A stretch of DNA of 64,000 bases, from assembly GCA_904063045.1 (NCBI GenBank), contig CAJFCJ010000016.1, forward strand, positions 558,001 to 622,000, in the 5' to 3' direction. This stretch comes from Dimorphilus gyrociliatus. Taxonomy: Eukaryota > Annelida > Polychaeta > Dinophilidae. Positions 12,673 through 25,300 of this stretch are shown here, piece by piece. The notes beneath the pieces are model-generated. The model was not told the origin of the DNA, ran no database searches, and saw only the letters and a list, made by a program, of their open reading frames with translations. The position numbers and the translations under genes were made by a program. The stretch's first letter is position 1. Each line of letters opens with the position of its first letter.

Positions 12673-14017
12673 ATGGAAGAGAAGAGCATGAACGATTTAT
12701 GTATTCATTTTAGAAGAGCTACAAGTCAAGATGAATATGATGTTTTGGCTTTAGGATCATATTATCAAGGATTAGATAGCATTTCATACGAATTTGGAAA
12801 ATTAATTAAAAATCCTTTTACTGTTTGTACTGTTTGTTTGTCTGGTGATAAGGTCAAGGTTTTCTTTGTTATTTACTTTTTAGTAGTAATAACTTTAATT
12901 AATATTTTATATAGATAGTAGCGTTTGATTGCGCTATTGTATCAAAATGTCAAACGTTTGTTAGCTATTGCCACGCTAGAACTCATGAAAATTTTCGCAA
13001 GTTTGGTATTTTTGGTAGTCTAAGAAGGTTTACAATGTTAAATGTAAGGATGAAATATCAAAATATTGCCGAAATTGGATTTATAACTCAAAGCGTTGAT
13101 TTATGGGAAAATTTAATTAAGACGAAAAAGAAACCTGGCCGTATTCAAGGTTATACGGTATATAATTAATTTCCAACTGTATTTATTCTACTGTATATAC
13201 AGTATTTTACTTACTTCTTAATATATTCTTTCTTTTTTTTTTAAAAAAACAAAATAAAGAATATTAATGCTGTATGCGTAAATTACTTGGACGAATTAAG
13301 GAATCAGGTGAATAGCGGAAATTTTAACGATTATCTCAATAATAAAATAATTGGAAAGTACGAATGTAAAAGAATTTACAAAATTGATGATTTACCCTAC
13401 GAAATACTGGAATTTCATCCTGAAATAAGGAAGAATCTATTTCCATTTAATTTTATCCAATATCATATGGAGCCTCTACCAATAAACAAAGATACTTTAG
13501 AAACGCTATTGGAGAGAGGAAATTGCTGTTTTCTTATTTCTAAGGATAAGGTAAACAACAATTAATGAAATTAATTAATTAACTTAATGAAATTTGTCTT
13601 TTTTTTATCATTTTCAACAAAACTTAGCAATTAAGTATGAGTGTTGGTGCAGTATACATACTAGAGGATAAGATACGATATGACCTTGAATTCTATGGTT
13701 TTGGTTCTTTAGATATTTCATTTATTCATCTATATCATCATCTCCTATACATATTGAATTATGAGAAAATTTTACCAAGAAAACCGTTGGTTTTATCAAT
13801 TTTTCACCAAACAACAATTAATAATCATGAATTTAAAGAACTTGCTTTAAAACTCAATCTAATTAATCGAGATTGTATAAAATTTCCAGCTATAATTATT
13901 GATAAGATACCGCATTGTATTGCTGTTAAAATGCAATTTTCAGATCATTGCGCAATTGTTGAAAAAATAGCAAAATTCAAATCAAATGAAAATATGATAT
14001 TCAAGAGTAATCTTTAA
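12673..14017 (+). CDS. Histidine N-acetyltransferase-like (GNAT/NAT16 family)
   Basis: Four exons give a 367-residue protein: 12673-12852, 12915-13157, 13260-13550 and 13628-14017 (stop TAA), all joined in phase 0. The N-terminus carries FRRAT, then a YYQGLD block, matching the start of the histidine N-acetyltransferase/NAT16 family, where an FRRAT...YDGLDYLP pattern is typical (family knowledge). Residues about 86-100 (ENFRKFGIFGSLRRF) fit the acetyl-CoA-binding motif A of GNAT enzymes. The C-terminal half has the long second domain usual for this family. The first donor is GTCAAG rather than GTAAGT, slightly unusual. No signal peptide or membrane segment is seen, so the enzyme is probably cytosolic. 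The acceptor substrate cannot be read from sequence; relatives acetylate the alpha-amino group of histidine. Confidence 0.72.
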
Positions 14018-14729
14018 CTTTTTAACGAATATATTAATCCCTTTTTTTATTAGTGTCTTTTTATAGATGTTTGCACTAAACAAGCTTATTATAATATATA
14101 TATATATAGTACATATAACAATATTTCTATATGTGCTTGATCTAGTTTAGATACAAAGGAAATAACAATATTTTAATTATAAGATATAAAAATTTATGGT
14201 ATTTTCCATCTTATATAACTAATTAAAAATATATTGAATTTAGGTTACGTAATGCTGAATACAAATATTCACTTAATATTGATATTTTTTCATTGAAAAC
14301 AACTCTAAAACATCACGAAAGAATGTAAGAATAAATATTAAAAAAATATGGCAAATATCTATTGAAAATCTTACATTTATTTGCTATTTATATATAGGAA
14401 AAACTATAATTTAACGCCTTATTTTCCCATAAAAACTTTTAAAATTGTTTGAACAAGTGATACTTGTTTCTTTTACTTTACATCTTTGATATAAAAAACT
14501 CCAAATGGTTAAAGAAGTTATAGAAATAATAAAATCGATGATTTTATTTATACATTTTTTTTTTAAAAAAACAAAACTAAAATATGCTAATTACTTATCG
14601 TATTATCAGTCAGATATGTATGCCTTATGAAAGAAAAGTGTCGCAAGAAAAAGGCCTAAACCTAAACAGTATTGAAAGATCAAGTTTAATATTCATTTTA
14701 CAACTTACTGTCATTTTAAAGCATATAGA
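14018..14729. other. Short intergenic stretch, nothing recognised
   Basis: AT-rich spacer with an (AT)n run near 14093-14108. No exon, RNA gene or clear promoter element is recognised. Confidence 0.6.
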
Positions 14730-15869
14730 ATGTTATACTTAATAATTCTAACAGTTATTTTGATAATTATCCTTGTGGGTTTATTAAAATTTGCTAGATC
14801 ATTGGTTATAAGCAATTTAAAAGATAAATGGGTATTAATTACTGGATGTGATAGAGGTTTTGGTAAAATTACAGCTCTTCAGTTAAATGATATGAATGTT
14901 GGCGTAATAGGTTGTTGTTTGACTAAAGAAGGTGCTGATTTCCTAAATAATAAAGGAATAAAGGCAATTTGTTTAGACGTAACAAACGAGGAAAGTATTA
15001 ATAATTGTTTTGAAGATGTTGTTAAAATTATTGGAGAGGATAAAGGTCTTTGGGCTATTATTAATAATGCAGGTATAGCTACAGTTTGCGGTCCAACTGA
15101 ATGGCTAAATGGAGATGATTTTAGAAAACTTTTCGAAGTTAATACGTTAGGCGTTATAAATATGACAATTAAATTACTACCATTAATTAAAAAGGCAAAG
15201 GGTAGAGTTGTTAATATGGCAAGTATGTTGGGTAGATGCGGTCAACCGTATGTTGGACCATACGTTGTTTCCAAATTTGCTGTAGAAGGTTTTACAGATT
15301 CTTTAAGGTATAGATATTCTTACCATTTCATTCTAAAAATAATCACGGAACTAAGTTAATATTTAAGATAAAAATAGCTACATACTGTATAATTATTACC
15401 AAGAATTCCGTTAATTCAGACGGGAAATGGCGATTTGGAATGTATCTGTTCATACCATTGAACCTGGATACTTTTTAACTAATATCGTTGATTTTGAAAA
15501 GTACGCCTATAAACAATTCAACATTCAACCGAAGGAGATGCAAGAAATGTATGGTAGAGATTTCTTGGAAGACTGTAAATATAAGATAATAACTTTTAAT
15601 TAAAATGAATTCATTAACTTACACCATTAGGGATTCAAAGTGGAAGACAATTCATCAAGGACAATTGTAAATCGGATCTTAGCCCTGTAATAAACGCCTA
15701 CGTTCATGCAACAACAGCCAAATTCCCAAAAAGTCGCTACGTTGTTGGCGGGGATGCGAAATTTTTAACATTTTTAGCATCTCACCTACCTGATTTTGTT
15801 CTGGATGCTGTTTATGAGAAAATTTTGAAAAGAGATGGCCGAATAAAACCAAAAGCTGTTAGAGAATAG
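14730..15869 (+). CDS. SDR9C-type short-chain dehydrogenase (retinol/steroid dehydrogenase-like)
   Basis: Three exons (14730-15307, 15420-15574, 15631-15869; stop TAG) encode 323 residues, close to the usual 315-320 of the family. Residues 1-20 are a hydrophobic membrane anchor, as in microsomal RDH/17-beta-HSD6 enzymes. The cofactor motif is TGCDRGFG at 38-45; TGCDSGFG is characteristic of the SDR9C group (family knowledge). NNAG is at 112-115, and the catalytic residues are Asn138, Ser165, Tyr178 and Lys182 in the spacing S-x12-Y-x3-K. After the active site come SKFAVEGF and then a proline-poor C-terminal region with EPGYF in place of the usual EPG(F/N)F. It is expected to oxidise or reduce a hydrophobic alcohol or ketone (retinoid, steroid or similar) at the ER membrane using NAD(P); the real substrate is unknown. 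All catalytic residues are intact. Confidence 0.85.
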
Positions 15870-16267
15870 ATCATAAAGTAAATTATGTATAGAATTGAAA
15901 CGATATTTTTCAATATTCAATACAAAGATAATGAATTAATAATTAGTTTGTAATAAATTAATTTTACTTAGCTGATATCTCTTGCTACTTTTCAAATAAT
16001 TTTTGAACGATGCTAAAAATTACGAAGCTGTTTCTTCAACAAATATTTACACAACTTCTCTTTCTAGACTTTGAAATGAATGAACAGAATTACAAAGATT
16101 AAATATTGAATTAATATAAAAGAGAATTTCATATATAATAAAAAAGTCTTTATAGACGTTTTTCTCTTTTTAAAGTGATGTTTGTTTAATTTCAATAATT
16201 ATGGGAATATTCTTATTGAATTGACTCTTATACACAGATAAAGCTTGTTCAGCTATTTCTACACTTG

Positions 16268-16275
16268 TATATAAG
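16268..16275 (+). promoter_or_regulatory. TATA box of the giant lectin/PAN gene
   Basis: TATATAAG sits 73 bp before the signal-peptide ATG at 16341, in a locally more GC-rich stretch. A start of transcription about 30 bp downstream (near 16300) would give a short leader. The position and sequence fit a TATA promoter; no other evidence is available. Confidence 0.5.
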
Positions 16276-16340
16276 CTCGGAAAACTGGAATGAAAATTCA
16301 TTCCGGTGGCTGATAACCATTCAATCAGTTACCTGTAACC

Positions 16341-19300
16341 ATGAGAACAGTCTTTGTGACTTGCTCTCTTGCTTTACTCGTAGTATTCATATCGTCTGCT
16401 TGTAAGTTGTTCATTTTCATTCAATGGTAAAAAGATATTTATGAAATTTTCTATTCGTTTTAGGTGGTCTAACCTTCAAGAATGCATGCGAATCTTCGAC
16501 TATGCAGATAGCGTGTCCTGAAGGCACAGTCATTTCTATAAACCAAGCCCAATATGGAAGACCAAGATATGATTTGCATACGTGTTCCAATTCTAACTTG
16601 CGCTCCCGTTCCGTGATCAAAAGAGTGAAAAAAGCTCATTGTGGAGCACGATCTTCAATGTTCCAGGCACGAAGACACTGTAATGGAAAATCTTCATGCA
16701 GTATTAGGGCAACTAATAGTGTGTTTGGAGATCCTTGCCGAGGAATTTATAAATTTTTAATGATTGGATATATATGCAGACCAAGTTAGTTAGCTATTTA
16801 TTCAATTAATTAAGTCATACTTTTAAACTTTCATAACAAAAGGGCAACACTGGAGACGAGTTTGTGAGCATCAAAAACTTCGCTTATCATGCCCACAGGG
16901 CTCAGTCATTCAAGTTCATCATGCATTATATGGTAGAGCCAGAGGAGATATGACAACATGTGGAAATAACAAACATGTATCAAAAAAAGGACAAAAAATC
17001 ATGGCTGGTCACTGTAAATCCAGAAAATCTGTTCATAAAGTCGTAGTAGCTTGTAATGGAAAAACAAGTTGTAGTATTCGCGCCTCAAATGGTATCTTTG
17101 GCGATCCCTGTCGTGGAATCTTTAAGTATTTGGAGGCTTCATTCGTTTGTCTCGCTGGTATGTAATCCAAATCAAACATTCAATTGTTATTTAAACCTGC
17201 TTTCACTTTAAAGGTAACATCAGAGGATATGCAAAATTCGATGGCAAGGATTATACTGGCCACGATATTCGTCGAATTCCCAACTACAATATTCACCAAT
17301 GTGCTACTTTTTGCAATAGCAAATCTCGTTGTCAAGGTTTCGTAGTTATACCTAATACAAAAACCTGTTGGATAAAACGTGAAGCTAGAACTCTTGGATC
17401 ATCTTACAAAAGCCATTCAACTGCAGTGTTATACCTCAAACATCCACAATGTAAGTTAAAGTATTCTAGTAATCCTTTACTATAAACCTACAATCACTTA
17501 ATTGTATGCAGATGCCGTTCAAGGATATAGACAGATTCAGGGTAAAGATTATCCAGGATATGACATTCGTATGCACGAGAAATCTAATCCTCAAGAATGT
17601 GGTTTAAAATGTGACCAAGCATCAGGTTGCACAGGATTCTTATACCAATACACAACACGAAGATGTTGGGTAAAATCAAAAGCACGGTCAAATGATAGAA
17701 ATGTAAAAAATCTGTCTACTGGAGTTCTCTACATTAGACTTTTTACAGTCACTATTTCTGGTTATCGTCGTGAATTAGGCAAAACTATCCGAGGACACGA
17801 TCTTCACTGTTACGCAAATGTATCACCAATAGCTTGTGCTAACCGCTGCAGCGCTGAATTGAAATGCCAGGGAATAGCCTACCAGTGGCCTATAAAAAGA
17901 TGCTGTACAAAATTTTACGTAGCCTTTTCAGGATCAAACGTCAATAATAATTACAATACTGCTCTTTTTATGAAAAACTTTAACTGTAAGTATAATAGAA
18001 CAAGTATATCTTTTGCATACCGTAATATCTATCATTCAACAGTTAATATAAGGGGATACAACAAGATTAGCGAAAGGGACTATGTCGGTCATGATATTAA
18101 ACTCATTCCATATTCCAATCCTCAACTTTGCGGCCATGATTGTAATCTTAATAGTACATGTAAAGGAGTTGTTTATCAACATAGTACAAGACAATGCTGG
18201 CTCAAGTCTCAAGCGTTGACAACGGGATCTAATTATAAAAGATCATCTCGTAACATTTTGTACATAAAGAGAATAACAGGTTAATATATTATTACATGTT
18301 TTTAATAAGTCAATAATTCTTTACTTATGATTTTTCAGTATCCGTTAGTGGTTATACAAAATTTGATTTCAAAGATTCTACAGGATCTGACATTAAAGTA
18401 TTAAGAAATTCCAGTCCAGTATCATGCTCTGCCCGATGCGATTTCAATGCAAAGTGTAAAGGTTTCGTTTACAATTTTCATAATAGAAATTGTTGGCTGA
18501 AGAAGAGAATTAGAACTAGTGGATCAAACTTTAGATCAGTACGACACGGCGTAACTTACAAGAAAATTGTTAATTGTACGATTCTATTAAAATTCCTTGC
18601 GAATGATAAATAATCTAATGTTTTATTTTGCAGTGAGAGTTCCTACTTATGAAAGTTCTCCTAGAAAAATATATTCAGGTTTCAATATAAAATGCTACAA
18701 TGGAAAACTGCCACAAGCTTGTGCTCATGAATGTAATAAATTATTGGCTTGTCAAGGTATTTCATTCTTGATCGCATCTAAGCGTTGCTGTCTGAAAAGC
18801 GCTGTAAAATTCAGTGGACATTCATTTAGAGACAACGTAGATGGTGCAGTTTATATCAGACCAATCACTTGTAAGTGTTTTTCTTTCTATTTATTATTTG
18901 AAAATCATTAACTTTTCAACTTTATCTTTTAGACAACGTACATAGATTTACCAAATATTCTAATTCGCTCTATAAAGGACACAATATTAAACGTTTAGTG
19001 AACTCTAGTCCTCAACTCTGTGGTTTTGTATGTGCAAACAGTAGACAATGCCTTGGTTTTGTATATCAATCTAGTCAAAGATCTTGTTGGTTAAAATCAC
19101 AAGCAAAACTGTTGGATCCATACTACAAGAAGAACAACCGCTATGTTCTTTATATGAAACAAGTTACAAGTAAGCGTTAATGGAAGAAAATTATTTTAAA
19201 TAATCAAATAATACCGTTTTTTTATTAGTTCCAGTATCACATTATAAATATCACATGAAAAAGGATTATCCTGGATACGATTTGCAACACTATGAAGATT

Positions 19301-22300
19301 CTAGTCCAGCTTTATGTAAAGCAAAGTGTGAAGATAACGGCAGATGTATGGGTTTTGAATATGAAATAACCACTAGAAGATGTTGGATTAAATGGAAAGT
19401 TGCTGATAAAGGAAGAAATTTTAAAGCAATGAAAACTGGAATCCTTTACATTATGAAGAGTTAGTTTAATGATTATTCAATAAAAATGAAATATACTCAT
19501 GCTGTCTTATTCATTTCCAGCTGAACTTTCTGGATATGTACGCTACCCTGGAAAGGCTTATCTTCGACACAACTTAAGAGTATTACCAAACTCCAACAGA
19601 AGATCTTGCAGGAGATTGTGCAATAGAATGCCAAATTGTTACGGTTTTGTCTTTAAACTTGGAAACAGAAGATGTGAGCTTAAAGGAGAAATTAAAACAT
19701 ATGGACCAAGTTCAAGGACAAATTCTCTTGCAGAAGTTTATCTTAAGAAACGTACTTAACTAATTTGTAACTTTTTTGTTGAATATTTCAAAGTAATTTT
19801 CTGTTTTACAGATCTTACTTCTGGCTTTACTCGATTCCCTCAAAAGGATTTTCCAGGTCACGATTTGAAACATTACAAGAAATCAACCATTCAACTTTGT
19901 GCTCAATATTGCGAAAGCAATATACATTGTGTAGCCTTTGTCTATAATACTGCAAATCGTAATTGCTTTATTAAAAACCGAGGAAAATCATCAGGATCAA
20001 ACTTTGTTAATAGTAGAGATGGCGAACTTTTCATTAGAGAAAGTAAGAGCTTTTAATATAATATTCATTATTAAATTAGTTAATCTTCTACTTTTTCTCA
20101 TTCTAGACTCAGTTTCCGGTTATACTAGATACGAAAGAAAAGATTATCCCGGTTCCGATATTAGAAATTTCCCAAAAACAAACAGACAAACTTGCGGTAC
20201 TCATTGTAATAGAAATACTGCTTGTATCGGCTTTGTGTTCAATACTAAAACTAGTATGTGTTGGATTAAAAGACAAGCACAATCGTCAGGACCAAACTTT
20301 AAAGATCATGTGGATGGAGAACTTTTCATAGAGAATGGTATATTTTAGCTAATCAATTTTTATCAAATACATCAAAATTATCTTTTCTATCAATCCAGAT
20401 CTTGTTCATGGCTATAGACAATATCCAAGAAGAGATTATAGAAAGTCTGATATCAGAAAATTTACAAACTCAAACAGACAAGCTTGCGGAGATCATTGTC
20501 ATCGTAATAAACAATGTACTGCCTTTGTATTCAATATCCAAACTAGGAAATGCTATCTAAAGAAGAAAGGAGAACCACGCGGAAGAAATTTTGTAAGGAA
20601 TGCCAATAGTGAACTTTTCATTATGAATAGTTAGTAGAGAATCTTTATCTAATGTTCATTATAACATTATTAAATTTACATTCTATACAGATAACATTGC
20701 TGGATATGCACGTCATCCTAGAAGAGAGTATACAGGTTTTGCTCTAAGATCTTTTCCCAATTATAATAGATATGCTTGCGCAGAGGAATGTAATACAAAT
20801 TCTCTATGCGTAGCATTTGTCTACAATGTTCAAAATAGAAATTGTCACTTGAAATCTGTGGGAGAAACAAGAGGTACACGATTCATAAAAAGTGTCGCTG
20901 GAGAACTCTTTATCAAGACATCTTCCCGTAAGTCCTAACTTGCAAAATGAACTTCTTACTGAATTATAATCAAATCTATTAATAATTTTTAGGTTATGTC
21001 TCAGACTTTCGTCGTTACCCAAGAAAGGATTATGGTGGACATGATCTAAGATCATTCCCCAACTCCAATAGACAAACTTGCGCTCAGAACTGTCGTTTAC
21101 AAAATAACTGTGTTGGTTTTGTTTATAATGTTGCCAATAGAAACTGCTTTATTAAATACGAAGCAGAATCTCGAGGACCTAGATTTGCTAATAGTAAATA
21201 TGGAGATCTATACATCAGGAAATCAACTCGTACGAAAATTTAAAACTTTATATGAACATATGAATTATAAACAAATCTATTAATCTTTTTCAGGTAATCC
21301 CTTAGGCTTCAGTCGTTATCCAAGAAAGGATTATGGAGGATTCGATATAAAATCATTCCGTAAATCCAACAGACAGGCTTGCGCTCTGGAATGTCGTCGA
21401 AGATCAAACTGCGTTGCTTTTGTTTTCAACATCGTCAATCGAAAATGCTTTGTTAAGTACGAAGGAGAAGCCAGAGGATCTAGATTTGCTAATAATAAAA
21501 GAGCAGATCTTTACATAAGAAAAATCTCACGTTTGTATTTAAGTAGAATGAGAAAAGTAACAAAGTAGAATGAATTTTTGTTTTAAAAAATAGGTGAAAT
21601 ATCAGGCTATAAGAGATATCCATTAAAAACTTTCTCTACACGACAAATTGGAAGATATAACAAATTAAATAGAGCTAGTTGCGCAGTTAAATGCAATGGA
21701 AATCCAGATTGTGGATCATTCGTCTTTAATTTTGTGAATTTCCGTTGTTATCTCTTGGATAGTGGAGAAAATAAGGGACGTCGTTTTACTAAAAATAACA
21801 ACAATGATCTATTTATAAGGAAGTCTTCATGTAAGATTTTAGAATGTTATTTATTTTAACTAATTTCATTTTAATTTTTGAATAGACAACGTTCGAGGCT
21901 ATCATAAATTCATTGGAAGAGATTATCAAGGTCACAACCTAAAACACTACAGTAGATCGAACAGACAATCTTGTAGAAAGGCTTGTAATGCTCATATCGC
22001 TTGCGTTGGATTTGTTTACAATGTTGATAAGGGAGATTGTTGGATAAAAAGAGAACTGAAGACCACTGGACCAATGTTTACGACTTCTAAATTTGGTGAA
22101 GTTTATAAGAAATCAGGTGAGAACATTCAAAGAGGTCTATACTCTTCCAGAATATTATCAAACTTTTCTCTTTTTAACCTAGAATCCGTTTCCGGTTTTT
22201 CACGCTACCCTAGGAAAGATTTTCCTGGTTATGATATTAAAGATATTAAGAGAGCAACCAAACAACAATGTGCCACGGCATGTCTTGGCCTATCAAATTG

Positions 22301-25300
22301 TGCTGGATTCCAATATAACAGGACTGGATGTTGGCTAAAGAGACAAGTAAAAACCTCTGGACCCAATTTTAAACCTGCTAGAAATGGAGAACTTTTCATT
22401 TTAAATAGTATGCTATAACCTATATATATATACTATATTCATTAGAATTTCATTGTCTAAATTCTTTCTTTCAAAGCTCAAATCCATGGATTTACACGAT
22501 ATGTCGGAAGAGAATATTTACATAATACCATTAAGAACTTTGGAAATTCAAATAGACAAGCTTGCGCAAACCATTGTCATCAGAATATCCGCTGTGTAGC
22601 TTTTGTATTCCGTAAGAACAACCGATTGTGCCAAATCAAACGTTATGCATTGGCAAGAGGTAAAAACTTTAAACGCAACATCAAAGCAGAACTTTTCATT
22701 ATTAATGGTATGAAAGTATATTATTATAAATATTCATAAGGTGTTATTAAATTAAACTTTTTTATAAAGGTGCCATTTCCGGATATAATAGACATGCAAG
22801 AAAAGATTATGCACTATTTGATATCGCCAGGTTCAGAAACTACAATAGATATGCTTGCAGTAAACAGTGCGATAAAAGTCAAACATGTGTAGCATTTGTC
22901 TATAATATTGTCAATAGAAACTGTTTTATTAAGTTTCAAGGAGAATCAAGAGGATCAAACTTTAAGACTAGTAAATATGGAGAACTTTTTATCAAGAGAT
23001 CATCTCGTAAGTAATAGATTCTCCACAAAAAAACATTTAATATTAAACCTTTTAAACAGGAGCTGTCCCCCGTTACGCGAGATATGTACCAAAGGATTTT
23101 CCCGGATTTGATATTGGAAAATATTCAAAATCTACTAGACAGTCTTGCGGAAGAATATGCAATAGAAACAGCGCTTGTGTAGCATTTGTTTACAACGTTG
23201 AAAATCGAAATTGCTATATCAAAAATCGAGGAGAATCAAGAGGATCAAACGTTAAGACTAATAACCATGGAGAACTTTTTATTAAGAGATCATCTCGTAA
23301 GCAATGGATTCTCCAAAAATAACATTTAATATTAAACCTTTTAAACAGGTGTTGTGTCCCATTATGCGAGATATGTAGCAAAGGGTTACCCAGGATTCGA
23401 TATTGGAAAATATTCAAAATCCACTAGACAGTCTTGCGGAAGAAGATGCAATAGAAACAGCGCTTGTGTAGCATTCGTTTACAATATTGAAAGTCGAAAT
23501 TGCTATATCAAAAATCGAGGAGAATTAAGAGGATCAAACGTTAAGACTAATAACCATGTGGAACTTTTCATTAAGAGATCATCTCGTAAGCAATGGATTC
23601 TCCAAAAATAACATTTAATATTAAACCTTTTATACAGGTGTTGTGTCCCATTATGCGAGATATGTAGCAAAGGGTTACCCAGGATTCAATATTGGAAAAT
23701 ATTCAAAATCCAATAGACAGTCTTGCGGAAGAAGATGCAATAGAAACAGCGCTTGTGTAGCATTCGTTTACAACATTGAAAGTCGAAATTGCTATATCAA
23801 AAATCGAGGAGAATCCAGAGGATCAAACGTTAAGACTAATAACCATGGGGAACTTTTCATTAAGAGATCATCTCGTAAGCAATGGATTCTTCAAAAATAA
23901 CATTTAATATTAAACCTTTTATACAGGAGTTGTCCGTCATTACGTGAGATATATCGGAAAGGATTATCCCGGATTCGATATTAAAAAATATTCAAAATCT
24001 ACTAGACAGTCTTGCGGAAGAAGATGCAATAGAAAAAGCGCTTGTGTAGCATTCGTTTACAACATTGAAAATCGAAATTGCTATATCAAAAATCGAGGAG
24101 AATCCAGAGGACCTAAGTTTAGAAATACTGTCGATGGGGACTTATATATTAAACAATCATCTCGTAGGGACATATTAAATTTAAAGTAAAATCTTTTTAA
24201 ATAATAAATTTTTGTCAATTTAGGTAATCTTCCAAACTATGAGCGATATCCAAGAAGATATTACCGTGGCAATAATATTAGAACATTCCGTAACTTAAAT
24301 AGAAGGCGCTGCGGTCGTAAATGTGATCAAGAACCAAGATGTGTATCATTTGTCTATAATATAGAAAATAGAAATTGTTTATTGAAGCACGCTGGTAAAG
24401 CTTCCGGACCTCAATTTAAAAGACATTCAGATAGAGATTTTTATCTTCGTAAAATAAGTGGTAATAATTAGAATAGCGTCATAAAAAATACATATTAATA
24501 AAAAATATTTAATATTAGCTGCCAGACCTACAACTACTCCCATGCCAACAACAGAAGCTACCACGACGAAAGCTACTACTCCATCAGCAGAAAGTACAAC
24601 AAAAACTACCTCTCCAGAACCAAACAGTAGAGAAACAGAAACATCCACTCTAGAACCAGAGAGTACTGAAACTGAAGCTCCATCTGCAAAACCCCAAAGT
24701 ACACCAACAGAAACTGCCACTTCAAAACCAGAAAGTGCTGAAACAGAAGCTACCACTCCTGAAACAGAAACTACTGAAACAGAAGCTCCATCTGAAAACC
24801 CCGAAAGTACTGAAACAGAAGCTCCATCTGAAAAACCAGAAATCAGTGACACAGAAGCTACAACTCCAGCACCCGAAAGTGATGAAACAGAAGCTCCATC
24901 TGCAAAACCAGAAAGTACTGAAACAGAAGCTCCATCTGAAAAACCAGAAGTGAGTGGCACAGAAGGTACAACTCCAGCACCGGAAAGTGATGAAACAGAA
25001 GTTCCATCTGCAAAACCAGAAAGTACTGAAACAGAAGCTCCATCTGAAAAACCAGAAGTGAGTGGCACAGAAGCTAGAACTCCAGCACCCGAAAGTGATG
25101 AAACAGAAGCTCCATCTGCAAAACCAGAAAGTACTGAAACAGAAGCTCCATCTGAAAAACCAGAAGTGAGTGGCACAGAAGGTACAACTCCAGCACCGGA
25201 AAGTGATGAAACAGAAGTTCCATCTGCAAAACCAGAAAGTACTGAAACAGAAGCTCCATCTGAAAAACCAGAAGTGAGTGGCACAGAAGCTAGAACTCCA

